The notes under the pieces are model-generated. The model was not told where the DNA came from. It did no database searches and was given only the letters and a program-made list of their open reading frames with translations. Source: Opitutus terrae PB90-1 (lineage in GTDB: Bacteria; Verrucomicrobiota; Verrucomicrobiia; Opitutales; Opitutaceae). Taken from it: a stretch of 64,000 nt of DNA. The DNA lies in NCBI RefSeq assembly GCF_000019965.1, contig NC_010571.1, positions 3,419,001 to 3,483,000 of the forward strand. Direction: 5' to 3'. The position numbers were made by a program, and so were the translations under genes. This document shows, piece by piece, positions 39,581-49,700 of the stretch (position 1 is the first letter of the stretch; every line of letters starts with the position of its first letter).

Positions 39581-40807
39581 ATGAAGACTGCGGACGTGAC
39601 CGCCGCTACCAGTCCCGCTCCCCACAGCCTCAAACTGAAACCCAACGCGAAGCCGCGCGTGCTCGCCGGGCATCCGTGGGTGTTCGCCAATGAGGTGGAA
39701 AACCTTCTTCCTCCGGAGCACGACGGCAGTGTGGTGGAATGCCGCGATCGGCAGGGGCGTTTTCTGGGCACCGGCATCTACAACTCAAAATCGCAGATTG
39801 TCTGGCGACGGCTGAGCCGGGAACGCATCGAACTCGACGCCGCTTACCTCCGAGCCGCGATCGAGCGCGCAATCGCGCGGCGGGCCAGCGTTGGCAAGCG
39901 TCCCGATGTACGGGCCGAAACGCCGTGCCGGCGATTGGTCTGGTCGGAATCCGATGACCTCCCGGGCGTCGTGGTCGATCAGTTTGGCGGTACCCTGGTG
40001 CTACAGGTGCAAACGCTCGCGATGGAACAGCGGAGCACGTTGATCAGCGATTCGCTCGATGCCCTGCTGTCGCCGGACGAGATCATTTTCCGCAACGACG
40101 CACCGATCAGGCGGCTCGAAGGTCTACCGCTGGAGGTGCGCACTCGGTCCGGACGCCCGTGGGAGCCACGATGGGTGAAGGTCGACGGGCTCGACTACTG
40201 GCTCGATCTGCAGGGCGGACAAAAGACCGGCTTTTATCTCGACCAGCGTGCGCAACACGGGCGGGTGGCGGCGTACTGCGCGGGGAAGCGCGTGCTGGAT
40301 GCGTTCTGCAACCAAGGCGCTTTCGCCCTCCACGCCGCGCGGGCCGGAGCGAGCAAGGTGCTCGGGCTCGACAGCGCGGAGGACGCCGTGGCGGCGGCCC
40401 GGCGCAATGCGACGCAGAACCGGCTCAATGCGGAATTCGGTGTCGCGAACGTCTTCGACTGGTTCAACGCGCCCGGTCGCGCGGCGGAGCCGCTCTGGGA
40501 CGTGATCATTCTCGACCCGCCGCCGTTCGCGAAGTCGAAGAGCGCGCTCGAGGGAGCGCTGCGGGGCTACAAGGAAATCAACCTGCGCGCAATGCAGCGG
40601 CTTGCGCCGGGCGGCGTGCTGGCCACCTACACGTGTTCGCATCACATGCATGATGCGGAGCTCCGCGGCGTGCTCGCGGAAGCGGCCACGGACGCGAAGC
40701 GAAAGGTGCGGGTGCTCGAGCACTGCCACCAGCCGGCAGATCATCCGGTGCTGGTGACCATGCCGGAAAGCGAATACCTGCGCGGGTATATTCTGAGCGT
40801 GGAGTAG
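39581..40807 (+). CDS. RlmI-type class I SAM-dependent rRNA (cytosine-C5) methyltransferase
   Basis: A 408-residue protein. An N-terminal PUA domain (LKPNAKPRVLAGHPWVFANEV) precedes a central RlmI-type segment (VDGLDYWLDLQGGQKTGFYLDQR). The SAM-binding core has VLDAFCNQGAFALHAARAGA, and the catalytic motif region is IILDPPPFAKSKS, with TCSHHM near the end. E. coli RlmI methylates C1962 of 23S rRNA. The target here is inferred. A hairpin repeat lies 8 nt after its stop. Confidence 0.85.
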   Translation: MKTADVTAATSPAPHSLKLKPNAKPRVLAGHPWVFANEVENLLPPEHDGSVVECRDRQGRFLGTGIYNSKSQIVWRRLSRERIELDAAYLRAAIERAIARRASVGKRPDVRAETPCRRLVWSESDDLPGVVVDQFGGTLVLQVQTLAMEQRSTLISDSLDALLSPDEIIFRNDAPIRRLEGLPLEVRTRSGRPWEPRWVKVDGLDYWLDLQGGQKTGFYLDQRAQHGRVAAYCAGKRVLDAFCNQGAFALHAARAGASKVLGLDSAEDAVAAARRNATQNRLNAEFGVANVFDWFNAPGRAAEPLWDVIILDPPPFAKSKSALEGALRGYKEINLRAMQRLAPGGVLATYTCSHHMHDAELRGVLAEAATDAKRKVRVLEHCHQPADHPVLVTMPESEYLRGYILSVE

Positions 40808-40814
40808 CGATCGG

Positions 40815-40832
40815 CGCGACGAGAGCGTCGCG
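40815..40832. repeat. Hairpin repeat CGCGACG-AGAG-CGTCGCG
   Basis: A 7-bp stem with a 4-nt loop directly after the methyltransferase gene. It matches each arm of the larger inverted repeat at 46672-46734 except in the loop. Confidence 0.55.
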
Positions 40833-40840
40833 GCCGAGCG

Positions 40841-41458
40841 TCAGCCGGCGGTCTCGACTGGCTGCAGATGAACGCGGAAATGGCATGTCTGCCCGCCGCG
40901 CCGAATGGACTGGAGTACGTCGACCTTGAACGGTCGGCCCAACGCGGTTTCGAAAATCGTCTGGTGGGTGGTCCGCGTGCACTCGCAGTGAATGTCGTTC
41001 GGCTTTGCCGGCCGGTTTCGGGCCGCCGGGCAGTAGCAGCCGGGAGACTTCTCGCCGTAACGGATGTGGACGAAGTCGCCCTCGCGCCAAATCTCGAAAT
41101 TCCGTTTGTAGGCGGCGATCAGCTTGTCGAGGTCGCCACTGCCGTCGCGGGCGATGGCGCGCTTGAATTCGTGCCGGTTGAAGCAGCCACGGCCACAAGC
41201 CTCCAGGAGCTTCGTCTGAGCGGGCTTGTCGAGCGTGCTGTCGATCGCATCGAAGAGGTCCGCGAGCCAGTTGTTCACGAACTGGTTCGTGCCTTCCGCC
41301 TGCGCGAGCTGCTTGCGGAGGGCTTCGTCAGCAACGGGCACACTCGGTGTTTCAGCGGGCGCGTCGGCGGCGCGCCCGGTGACCTTCGCGAGGCACACGC
41401 CGGTGGCGGCGGCGCCGATCCATTTGCAGGAGTTCCGGACGAATTCGGAGCGATTCAT
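40841..41458 (-). CDS. Exported Cys-rich protein of unknown function
   Basis: A 205-residue protein starting at ATG 41458 (MNRSEFVRNSCKWIG). The N-terminus has a hydrophobic stretch ending near GRAADA, like a Sec or atypical Tat signal. The mature part has paired cysteines in LLEACGRGCFNRHEF, SPGCYCPAAR, DIHCECTRTTHQTIF and GGQTCHFRVHL. The last segments resemble V4R/L-2-amino-thiazoline-4-carboxylate hydrolase-like ligand-binding domains, so it may bind a metal or small molecule. It is divergent from the GH105 gene, with 117 nt between. I do not recognise a specific function. Confidence 0.6.
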   Translation of the reverse strand: MNRSEFVRNSCKWIGAAATGVCLAKVTGRAADAPAETPSVPVADEALRKQLAQAEGTNQFVNNWLADLFDAIDSTLDKPAQTKLLEACGRGCFNRHEFKRAIARDGSGDLDKLIAAYKRNFEIWREGDFVHIRYGEKSPGCYCPAARNRPAKPNDIHCECTRTTHQTIFETALGRPFKVDVLQSIRRGGQTCHFRVHLQPVETAG

Positions 41459-41575
41459 AGGGGTGGGCCAACCTCTAGGGCTGGTGTAGCACCGGCTCAA
41501 CACCAGACGAGGCTTAACCCCTTCATGCCGGGGGATTGGCGTGACGTTGGCGGTCTCGCTCGCATACTCGTTCGC

Positions 41576-42652
41576 ATGAAAACCGCGCTCGCTATGCTGC
41601 TCGTGGCCGGAGTCGTCGGGAGCGATTGTTGCGCGGGCGAGTGGCCGGCGGGGCGGTCGCCGGAAGAGATCGGCCGGCGCGTGGCGGAAAATTTTCTCGC
41701 GCGCGACAACATGCTGATGCCGCCGGATCAGGTGATCCACTACGCGCAGGTGTGCACGTGGCAGGGCGCGCTCACGTTCGCCGATCTCAGCCGAGACGCT
41801 GCGCTGCGCGAGCGGCTGATCGCACGCTACCGGGCGCTGATGGTGCCGGCGAATGACGCTCTCATTCCGAAACGCGAGCACGTCGACTGGTCGGTGTTCG
41901 GGGTGCTCCCGCTCGAGATTTTCCTGCAAACGGGGGACAAGCAGGCGCGCAGTGAGGGGATGTGGCGCGCGGACCTGCAATGGTCGCTGCCGCGTGAAGA
42001 CGGATTGAGCCGGCAGACGCGGTTCTGGATCGATGACATGTATATGATCGGAGCGCTGCAGACGCAGGCGTACCGCGCGACCGAAGATCCAGTTTACCTG
42101 GAGCGTGCGGCGCGCGGAATGGTCGTGTCATTGGAACGATTGCAGCAACCGAACGGATTGTTTTTTCACGGCGACGAGGGCCGGTTTCATTGGGGACGGG
42201 GTAACGGCTGGATGGCCGCCGGCATGACCGAGCTCCTGCGCGTGCTGCCGAAGGAGAGCCGTTATCACGAAGCGATCATGAGCGGCTATCGGAAGATGAT
42301 GGCGGCGTTGCTCGCGACACAGGACGGCGAGGGAATGTGGCACCAGTTGGTGGATGATCCGAACGCCTGGCCGGAGAGCTCATGCACGGGGATGTTCACG
42401 TTTGCGATGATCACCGGCGTAAAGAACGGCTGGCTGGACGAATCGACCTATGGTCCCGCGGCGCGCAAAGGTTGGCTGGCGCTCACCGGCACTCTCGACG
42501 CCGAGGCGAACGTGGGCGAAGTTTGCCTCGGGATGGGGCAGAAGCCGACGGCGCAAGGTTATCTCGATGCGCGGCGCGGGGCCGGCGATTTCCACGGGCA
42601 GGCGCCGGTGCTGTGGTGCGCCTCGGCGTGGTTGCGACCGGCGGGAGAATGA
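41576..42652 (+). CDS. Glycoside hydrolase family 105 (unsaturated rhamnogalacturonyl hydrolase-like)
   Basis: A 358-residue secreted protein with signal peptide MKTALAMLLVAGVVGSDCCAG. It has an alpha/alpha-barrel sequence including FWIDDMYMIGALQTQAY and FHWGRGNGWMAAGMTELL. The Asp residues in WIDDMY and the aromatic-rich RGNGW segment match the active site of YteR-type enzymes. These remove 4,5-unsaturated uronic acids from pectin fragments made by lyases. Start ATG 41576. No pectate lyase or transporter is adjacent. GH88-like activity on other polysaccharides is possible. Confidence 0.78.
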   Translation: MKTALAMLLVAGVVGSDCCAGEWPAGRSPEEIGRRVAENFLARDNMLMPPDQVIHYAQVCTWQGALTFADLSRDAALRERLIARYRALMVPANDALIPKREHVDWSVFGVLPLEIFLQTGDKQARSEGMWRADLQWSLPREDGLSRQTRFWIDDMYMIGALQTQAYRATEDPVYLERAARGMVVSLERLQQPNGLFFHGDEGRFHWGRGNGWMAAGMTELLRVLPKESRYHEAIMSGYRKMMAALLATQDGEGMWHQLVDDPNAWPESSCTGMFTFAMITGVKNGWLDESTYGPAARKGWLALTGTLDAEANVGEVCLGMGQKPTAQGYLDARRGAGDFHGQAPVLWCASAWLRPAGE

Positions 42653-42661
42653 AACGTGACG

Positions 42662-42686
42662 AGCGGCCGAGGGCGGCCGCGCTCCC
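42662..42686. repeat. Palindromic GC-rich repeat between convergent genes
   Basis: CGGCC (42664-42668) and GGCCG (42675-42679) pair, followed by CGCTCCCA. It occupies most of the 42-nt gap between the GH105 gene and the convergent gene. The tail matches the copies at 7658 and 50835. Confidence 0.5.
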
Positions 42687-42694
42687 ACAGACGC

Positions 42695-43342
42695 TTAGCG
42701 CACTGACTGCTCGAGCTCGCGGCGCATCGCGCGCATCGAATCGAGCGTTTTCTGGAGCTCTTCCTTTTCCTCTTTCGTCTGCGCCTGCGCGATGGCCTCG
42801 ATGAGGTCCTTTTCCTCTTCCATCATCGCGACGCGCTCCTGGGCGATCGAGGCACGGTCGTCGCTCGATTGACCGCCGAAAATCGAGAGGGCCTTGGAGA
42901 TGCCGGGACCATTCAGCGTCTCGTCGAGTTTGGTCGGCTTGGTGGCTTGTTTTTCGCGCGCGATCTCGCGGTTCTGCTTGTCCAGTTGGCGGTCGAGTTC
43001 GGTGATCCGCGGGCGCTGGACTTCCATCTTCGGCAAGACCGTCGGCGTTTCCTCCTTGGCCGATTTTGCTGCGGCCGTCTGATCCGGCGCCTTGCCGGGC
43101 TGGGCGGGAGCCACGGGAGCGCCGATGGCGGCTTCAGCAGGTTTGGTCTCGTTGCGCTTCTCTGCCGCCGCATTGGCCTGCGCCGCTTCGGCTTTCTTCT
43201 TCGCGTGCTCGGCCAGGCGAGCTTGGATTTCCTCCTTGGTGGCCTGCTTCGGCGGCGGTTCGCTGCGTTTTTCCTCGGCGAGCGCCGTGCTCAATGCAAG
43301 GCCTGCGGCCACGGTGCAGAAGGTGAAGAAAGAGGATTTCAT
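42695..43342 (-). CDS. Exported coiled-coil protein of unknown function
   Basis: A 215-residue protein starting at ATG 43342 with signal peptide MKSSFFTFCTVAAGLALSTALA. The mature part is rich in Ala, Lys, Glu and Gln. It has heptad-like stretches (ITELDRQLDKQNREIAREKQ, and near the end VAMMEEEKDLIEAIAQAQ) with a Pro-rich middle, so an extended periplasmic coiled coil is likely. No family was recognised. It lies downstream of eno in the same direction, beyond a terminator. Confidence 0.6.
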   Translation of the reverse strand: MKSSFFTFCTVAAGLALSTALAEEKRSEPPPKQATKEEIQARLAEHAKKKAEAAQANAAAEKRNETKPAEAAIGAPVAPAQPGKAPDQTAAAKSAKEETPTVLPKMEVQRPRITELDRQLDKQNREIAREKQATKPTKLDETLNGPGISKALSIFGGQSSDDRASIAQERVAMMEEEKDLIEAIAQAQTKEEKEELQKTLDSMRAMRRELEQSVR

Positions 43343-43526
43343 GCAGTCGGCGCCTGACGATTGGAGGGAGTTTGGGGGCGGAGTCGAGGCGATTGCTCGC
43401 AGCCGATCGCCTGCTCGTGAAGGGGAACCCACCGCCAGACACGCTCTTCGATGAGAGGGTTCGCCGCCAGGGGCAAATCCGGTCGATTTGGTCGCAAACG
43501 GCTAGGAATGCTTCGGCAGGAAGGAA

Positions 43527-43578
43527 GAAGGGCCGGTGGAAACCGGCCCTTCGTGCGGATCGCACCGGCGGTGCGATC
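43527..43578 (-). terminator. Terminator of eno, with a second palindrome
   Basis: Stem GAAGGGCCGGT (43527-43537) pairs with ACCGGCCCTTC (43542-43552) across a 4-nt loop. On the minus strand the stem is followed by TTCCTTCC. Just upstream on the minus strand lies a second palindrome, GATCGCACCG-G-CGGTGCGATC (43558-43578). Both sit 26-77 nt after the eno stop. Confidence 0.75.
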
Positions 43579-43603
43579 AAGGAGTGAATCGGAACGCGCC
43601 GGC

Positions 43604-44896
<1,293 letters not shown>

Positions 44897-45035
44897 TTAA
44901 AAACGCTCACATGTGGCGATTTGCGTCCGGCGGCGCAAGCCCGCGTTCCGGTTCGGCAGAAAACGCGCGGGGAAGCGCAAGAAATGCCAGTCTGGGCGAG
45001 GAAGGATGAAGCCGACTGGGGCGAGCCGTCGGCCC

Positions 45036-46061
45036 TCAGAATGGCGGGCGGAGCAGGCCGTTGCGTTCCAGAAAGCGGCGCAACGGTCCTGGTGTCTTCG
45101 GCCGCAGCGCCACGGGAATCTGTTCGGCGAAGCCACGGGTGATCGCCGTGCGGCCGACGCTCACGCCGTCGTAGTTACGCGCGTTGAGATTTTCCGCCGT
45201 CAGGAGCGCGAGCGGCACCTGGTCGAGGTGGCCCTCGTAGGCGGCGGCGTGGAGCGGGGTGTCGCCATTGTCGTTGCGTGTGAGCAGCAGATCGGCGGTG
45301 AGATAGGCCCGGGGAATCTTCGCGAGCTGACCGGATTCGGCGGCGGCGTGAATCGCCGTAAATCCGCTTTTGCTCGCGATGACGAGATGGTCGGGTGTGA
45401 GCAGCGACGCGGGAATCTGCTCGAGATGGCCGGCGATGGCGGCGGCGTGGATGACCGTATCGCCTGCGGTGGTTTTTTCGAGCAAGAGGCCCGCCGTGAG
45501 CAGCGACGGCGGCAGCTGGTTGAGATGACCATTGAGCGCCGCAACGTGCAGCACGGTTTCGCCGCCGAGGTTGCGGTGACGACAGTGGTCGCCCGTGACG
45601 AACTCGGCCGGCACCCGATCCAGCGTGCCGTTCTCCGCCGCTTCGTGGAGCAGTGTGTTGCCAAGGTGATTTTTCGCTAGAATCACCTCCGCGGTGATCA
45701 GCTCGGCGGGAATCTGGTCGAGGTGTCCGTTGGCAGCGGCGACGTGGAAAACCGTGTAGCCGGAGTTGCTGGCGGATACGAGCAGGTCTGCGCGCAGGAG
45801 CTCGCCCGGCACGTCGCCGAGGTGACCGGATTCGGCGGCATGATGGAGCGGCGTGTAGCCGGCGTCGTTGCGGACCGTCAGGTGGGCTTCGGTGAGCAGC
45901 GCGGGAGGAAGCACTTTGAGTCCGCCGTGCCGCGCAATCAGGTGCAGCGCCGTCGTGCCGGAAGCATTGCGCGCCAGCAGGCGTTCAGCGGTGAACGCTC
46001 CGGATGGGAGGTCTGGCAACGTCCCCAGACGCGCGGCCTGCGGCAGATCGATGGTTTCCAT
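45036..46061 (-). CDS. Ankyrin-repeat protein with a variant repeat
   Basis: A 341-residue protein built of about nine repeats of about 33-35 residues. Each has the ankyrin core GxTxLHxAAxxGHL but continues with DQIPAELLTAENLLARN instead of the usual helix and GADVN turn. Examples are GYTPLHHAAESGHLGDVP, GNTLLHEAAENGTLDRVP and GDTPLHAAAYEGHLDQVP. There is no signal peptide or other domain. Ankyrin stacks bind proteins; the partner is unknown. It is divergent from a single-domain response regulator gene, with 114 nt between. Confidence 0.85.
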   Translation of the reverse strand: METIDLPQAARLGTLPDLPSGAFTAERLLARNASGTTALHLIARHGGLKVLPPALLTEAHLTVRNDAGYTPLHHAAESGHLGDVPGELLRADLLVSASNSGYTVFHVAAANGHLDQIPAELITAEVILAKNHLGNTLLHEAAENGTLDRVPAEFVTGDHCRHRNLGGETVLHVAALNGHLNQLPPSLLTAGLLLEKTTAGDTVIHAAAIAGHLEQIPASLLTPDHLVIASKSGFTAIHAAAESGQLAKIPRAYLTADLLLTRNDNGDTPLHAAAYEGHLDQVPLALLTAENLNARNYDGVSVGRTAITRGFAEQIPVALRPKTPGPLRRFLERNGLLRPPF

Positions 46062-46175
46062 GAGGCAGACGAGGGCGACCTAAGGTTCAACCTCCGGAAC
46101 TGGCAAACCAAAAGCCCAGCGGACGGCGGCCGGTTTCGATTTGCCAAGAAAGCAGCGGCCCGCACGATCACGGCG

Positions 46176-46601
46176 ATGAAGCCAGCGCAACCCGCACCTG
46201 CCGCCGAAACGCAGAAGAGTGCCGTGTTGCTGATCGATGACGAGAAACCGTTACTCGATGTCTTCACCACGGCGCTTGAGCCGTTCTACGAAGTGACGAC
46301 GGCGACCTCGGCGCGCGAGGCGGAGTTCATTTTGCACAAGAAAGCGTTCAAGGTGGTGGTCGCCGATCACCTGATGCCCGGCGGCAACGGCATGAATTTT
46401 TTGGTGCGTGCGCGCGAAGAGTATCCGCACATGCAGCGGATCCTCGTCACCGGCTACATGAAGCCGGAAATGCTGATGCGCAGCGTGAACGAGGCCGCGT
46501 TGTTCCGGTATCTGTTAAAACCGGTGTCGCTCCCGGAGTTGTTAAAGGTGATTCAGGAAGCCGTGAAGGTGCACGACACCGCCGCGGCGGCCACGCGCTG
46601 A
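46176..46601 (+). CDS. Single-domain response regulator
   Basis: A 141-residue receiver domain with little else. The acidic pocket is LLIDDEKPLLD, the phospho-acceptor Asp is at about residue 64 in VVVADHLMPGGNG, and the conserved Thr and Lys are in LVTGYMK and LLKPVSLPELL. There is no DNA-binding output domain, so it should act by protein contact, as a relay or CheY-like protein. No histidine kinase is adjacent. Start ATG 46176. Confidence 0.88.
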   Translation: MKPAQPAPAAETQKSAVLLIDDEKPLLDVFTTALEPFYEVTTATSAREAEFILHKKAFKVVVADHLMPGGNGMNFLVRAREEYPHMQRILVTGYMKPEMLMRSVNEAALFRYLLKPVSLPELLKVIQEAVKVHDTAAAATR

Positions 46602-46671
46602 GGTTGGCTACGGGAACCCAATAGGGTGCGATCATGGTAGGCCCGGGGCACCCACCCCGGCTACATGGAGC

Positions 46672-46734
46672 CGCGACGCCCTCGTCGCGGCGGTTGGGCT
46701 GGCGAATGCGGAACGACGCGACGAGGGCGTCGCG
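46672..46734. repeat. Perfect 18-bp inverted repeat downstream of uvrA
   Basis: CGCGACGCCCTCGTCGCG (46672-46689) is exactly inverted at 46717-46734, with 27 nt between. Each arm is itself a small hairpin, CGCGACG-NNNN-CGTCGCG, like the single copy at 40815. A further GC-rich palindrome (GCCCGGGGCACCCACCCCGG) lies just to the left. Confidence 0.75.
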
Positions 46735-46763
46735 TCCCCAAGACCGTCGTGTCGGCCGGGCCG

Positions 46764-49700
46764 CTACGGTTGGGCGCGGCGGTGGCCGTTGAGTTTCGCG
46801 CGGAGATAGGGGGCGGTGGGACTGCCGCGCACCTTCAACAAGCCGGCAAGTTCGCCTTGGTAGAGTAGCTCGCCGCCATCCGGACCGCCGACCGGACCAA
46901 GCTCGACGATGTAGTCGGCTTCGGCGAGCAGATCGAGGTGATGTTCGATCACGATGACTGTGTGCCCCTGATCGACGAGCGAGTGCAGCACGCGGATCAG
47001 TTTCTCGCAGTCGCTGAGGTGGAGCCCGATGGTCGGCTCCTCAAGTAGGTAAAGATTGCGCGGACGCTCGCCGCGACTGCGCTCGCGGTAGCTGGCGAGC
47101 CCGGCGGAAAGCTCGGTCACGAGCTTGAGCCGCTGTGCTTCGCCGCCGGAGAGCGTGGGTGACGACTGGCCGAGCGTGAGGTAGCCGAGGCCGCAATCGA
47201 CCATGAGCTGGCAGACCTGCGCGAGCTGCGAGTGGAAGTCGAAAAACTGCGCGGCTTCCTCGAACGTGAGCTGCAGCACCTCGCCGATGCTTTTGCCTTT
47301 CCAGGTGATGTCCGCGAGCTCCGGGCCGTAGCGCAGACCGTGGCAGTCGTCGCACGGCAGGTAAGTGTCCGGCATGAACGCCATCTCGAGCTTGATCCGA
47401 CCCGCGCCCTCGCAGGTGGGGCAGCGTCCGCCGGTGGTGTTGAAGGAAAATCGCGACGCCGTGTAGCCGCGGATCTTCGCTTCGGGCAGCGACGCGAAGA
47501 ACTGCCGGATGAGATCGAAGATGCCGAGGTAGGTCGCCGGCGTGGAGCGCGGCGTTTTGCCGATAGGGGATTGGTCGACCTCGATGACCCGTTTGAAGCC
47601 GTTTGCTCCGCGGAGCTCCGCAAACGGCAGTTGAGTGCTGAGAGTTGAGAGATGAGAGTCGGCAACGACAAAGCCGGTGGCCTTCACGAACTCGCGGCCG
47701 GTGAGCGACGCCTTCTGTTCCTTGATCGCGAACGAGACGGCGGGATCGAGCACGTCGCGGAAGAGCGTCGATTTGCCGGCGCCGGAAGGACCGGCGACCA
47801 TGATCAACCGTCCGAGTGGGAGTCGTAGGTCAAAGCCCTTGAGATTGCGGAACAAGGCGCCGCGAAGCTCGAGCCACTGCTGTGGCACGGGCGTCCCGCC
47901 CGTGAGTTTGGCCTTCGCGCGTGTCGCCACACGGGCGAGACGCCCATGCCACATTGCCGGCCGATACTCGCCGCGGAGCGGATGCGCGATGCCTTTCTTG
48001 AGGAAGAGTCCGGTGAGCGATTTCGCGCTGCGCTTGATCTCCGCGGGCGTGCCGTTGGCCAACAGCTCACCGCCGTGAACGCCTGCTGCGGGGCCCAGGT
48101 CGATGATGCGGTCGGCGCGCTCCATGAGCTCGTCGTCGTGTTCGACGACCAGGAGCGTGTTGCCCTTTTCCCGCAGCGATTGGAGCGTTTCGATCAGCCG
48201 GTCGTTGTCGCGCGCGTGCAGGCCGATCGACGGCTCGTCGAGCACGTAGAGCACGCCGGAGAGATTCGAGCCGAGCTGGGCCGCGAGTCGGATGCGCTGC
48301 GCTTCGCCGCCGGAGAGCGTTTCGGTCGGGCGTTCGAGCGACAGATAGCCGAGACCCACGTGGTCCAGAAACCGGAGACGCTCCTCAATCTGCGGGATGA
48401 TGTCTTGCGTGATAAGCCGGCCGCGCGCGTCGAGATCCAGCTCGCGCAGATGTGCCAGCAGGTGGGCCGGGGTCGACGTCAACAGTTCGGGCAGCGAAAG
48501 CGCGTAGGTGGGTTGAGAGTTGAGCGCTGAGGGTTGAGAGGCTCGAGCAGGAGCCCGGCGGCCGCGGCGCCCCGGAGCTTTGAAGTGAAGCTTCACGGCG
48601 CGAGCGATCCGGTTGAGCCGGGCACCGTGGCATTCGGGACAGGGCTGGCCGGCGTCGGACACGTCGTCCGCGGAGTCGATGCCGAACTCGCGGAGCCGGG
48701 CAGCCGGATCGTCCTCGGCGTCTTCATCTGGCTCGAGCATCCACGGGAACACGCGGCCGTGTCCACGACAGGTGGGACACCAGCCGCGGGGCGAGTTGAA
48801 CGAGAAATGTTTTGGGTCGAGTTCCGGAAAAGACTCGCCCGTGTGGATGTCGGTGCGCGTGGTGGAGAACCAGGACAGGATCTCGCCGCGTTCGGTGAGC
48901 AGGAAGCACGAGCCCTTGCCGAGGCGAAGCGCCTCGGACAGCCGAGAGCTGGGAGCGGAGAGCTGAGAGCCAGAACTTTTGCTCTTGGCTCTGGACGCTG
49001 GGCTCCCGGTTTTCAGATCCGCGACGACCACCTCGATGTCGTGTTCGCGATAACGGTCGAGTTTCTGGAACGCGTCGACGCGCGTGAGCTGTCCATCCGC
49101 GCGCATTAGCTCGTAGCCTTGGTTCGCGATCCACGTGGCGATGGGCTGGTGGTGGCCCTTGCGCCCGCGGATGAGCGGCGCGCAGAGATAGAGATGGCGC
49201 GCTTTTCTGGCCTTTGGGTTTTCGGAGAGAACGCGGCTGAGCAGCGATTTCAGCTGTGCCGGCGAAAGCGGTTCGACCGGCTGATCGGTTTCTGGGTGGT
49301 GCTGGATCCCGAGCCGCGCGTAGAGCAGCCGAAGATATTGGGCCACCTCGGTGATCGTCGCGACCGTCGACTTGCGCGAGCCGCGCGTGACGCGCTGTTC
49401 GATCGCGACGGTCGGCGGAATGCCGGTCAGCCGGTCGACGGCGGGGCGGGGCAGCTGTTCGACGAACTGCCGCGCGTAGGGCGACATCGACTCCATGAAC
49501 CGCCGCTGGCCCTCCGCGAACACGATGTCGAAGGCGAGTGTCGACTTGCCGGAGCCGGAAACGCCGGTGACCACGGACAGCTGGCGGTGCGGAATCGCGA
49601 CGGAGAGGTTCTTGAGGTTGTTCTCGCGGGCGCCCTCGATCTCCAGCGAGCTTGAGATCGAGTTGAGGTTTGAAGTTGAGGGTTGAAGTGCAGACGCCCC

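Noticed and set aside
48919-48937. Hairpin CCGAGGCG-AAG-CGCCTCGG as another repeat copy in uvrA
   Set aside because: It encodes SEALRLGKG, which fits the normal UvrA sequence at this place, so it may be chance.
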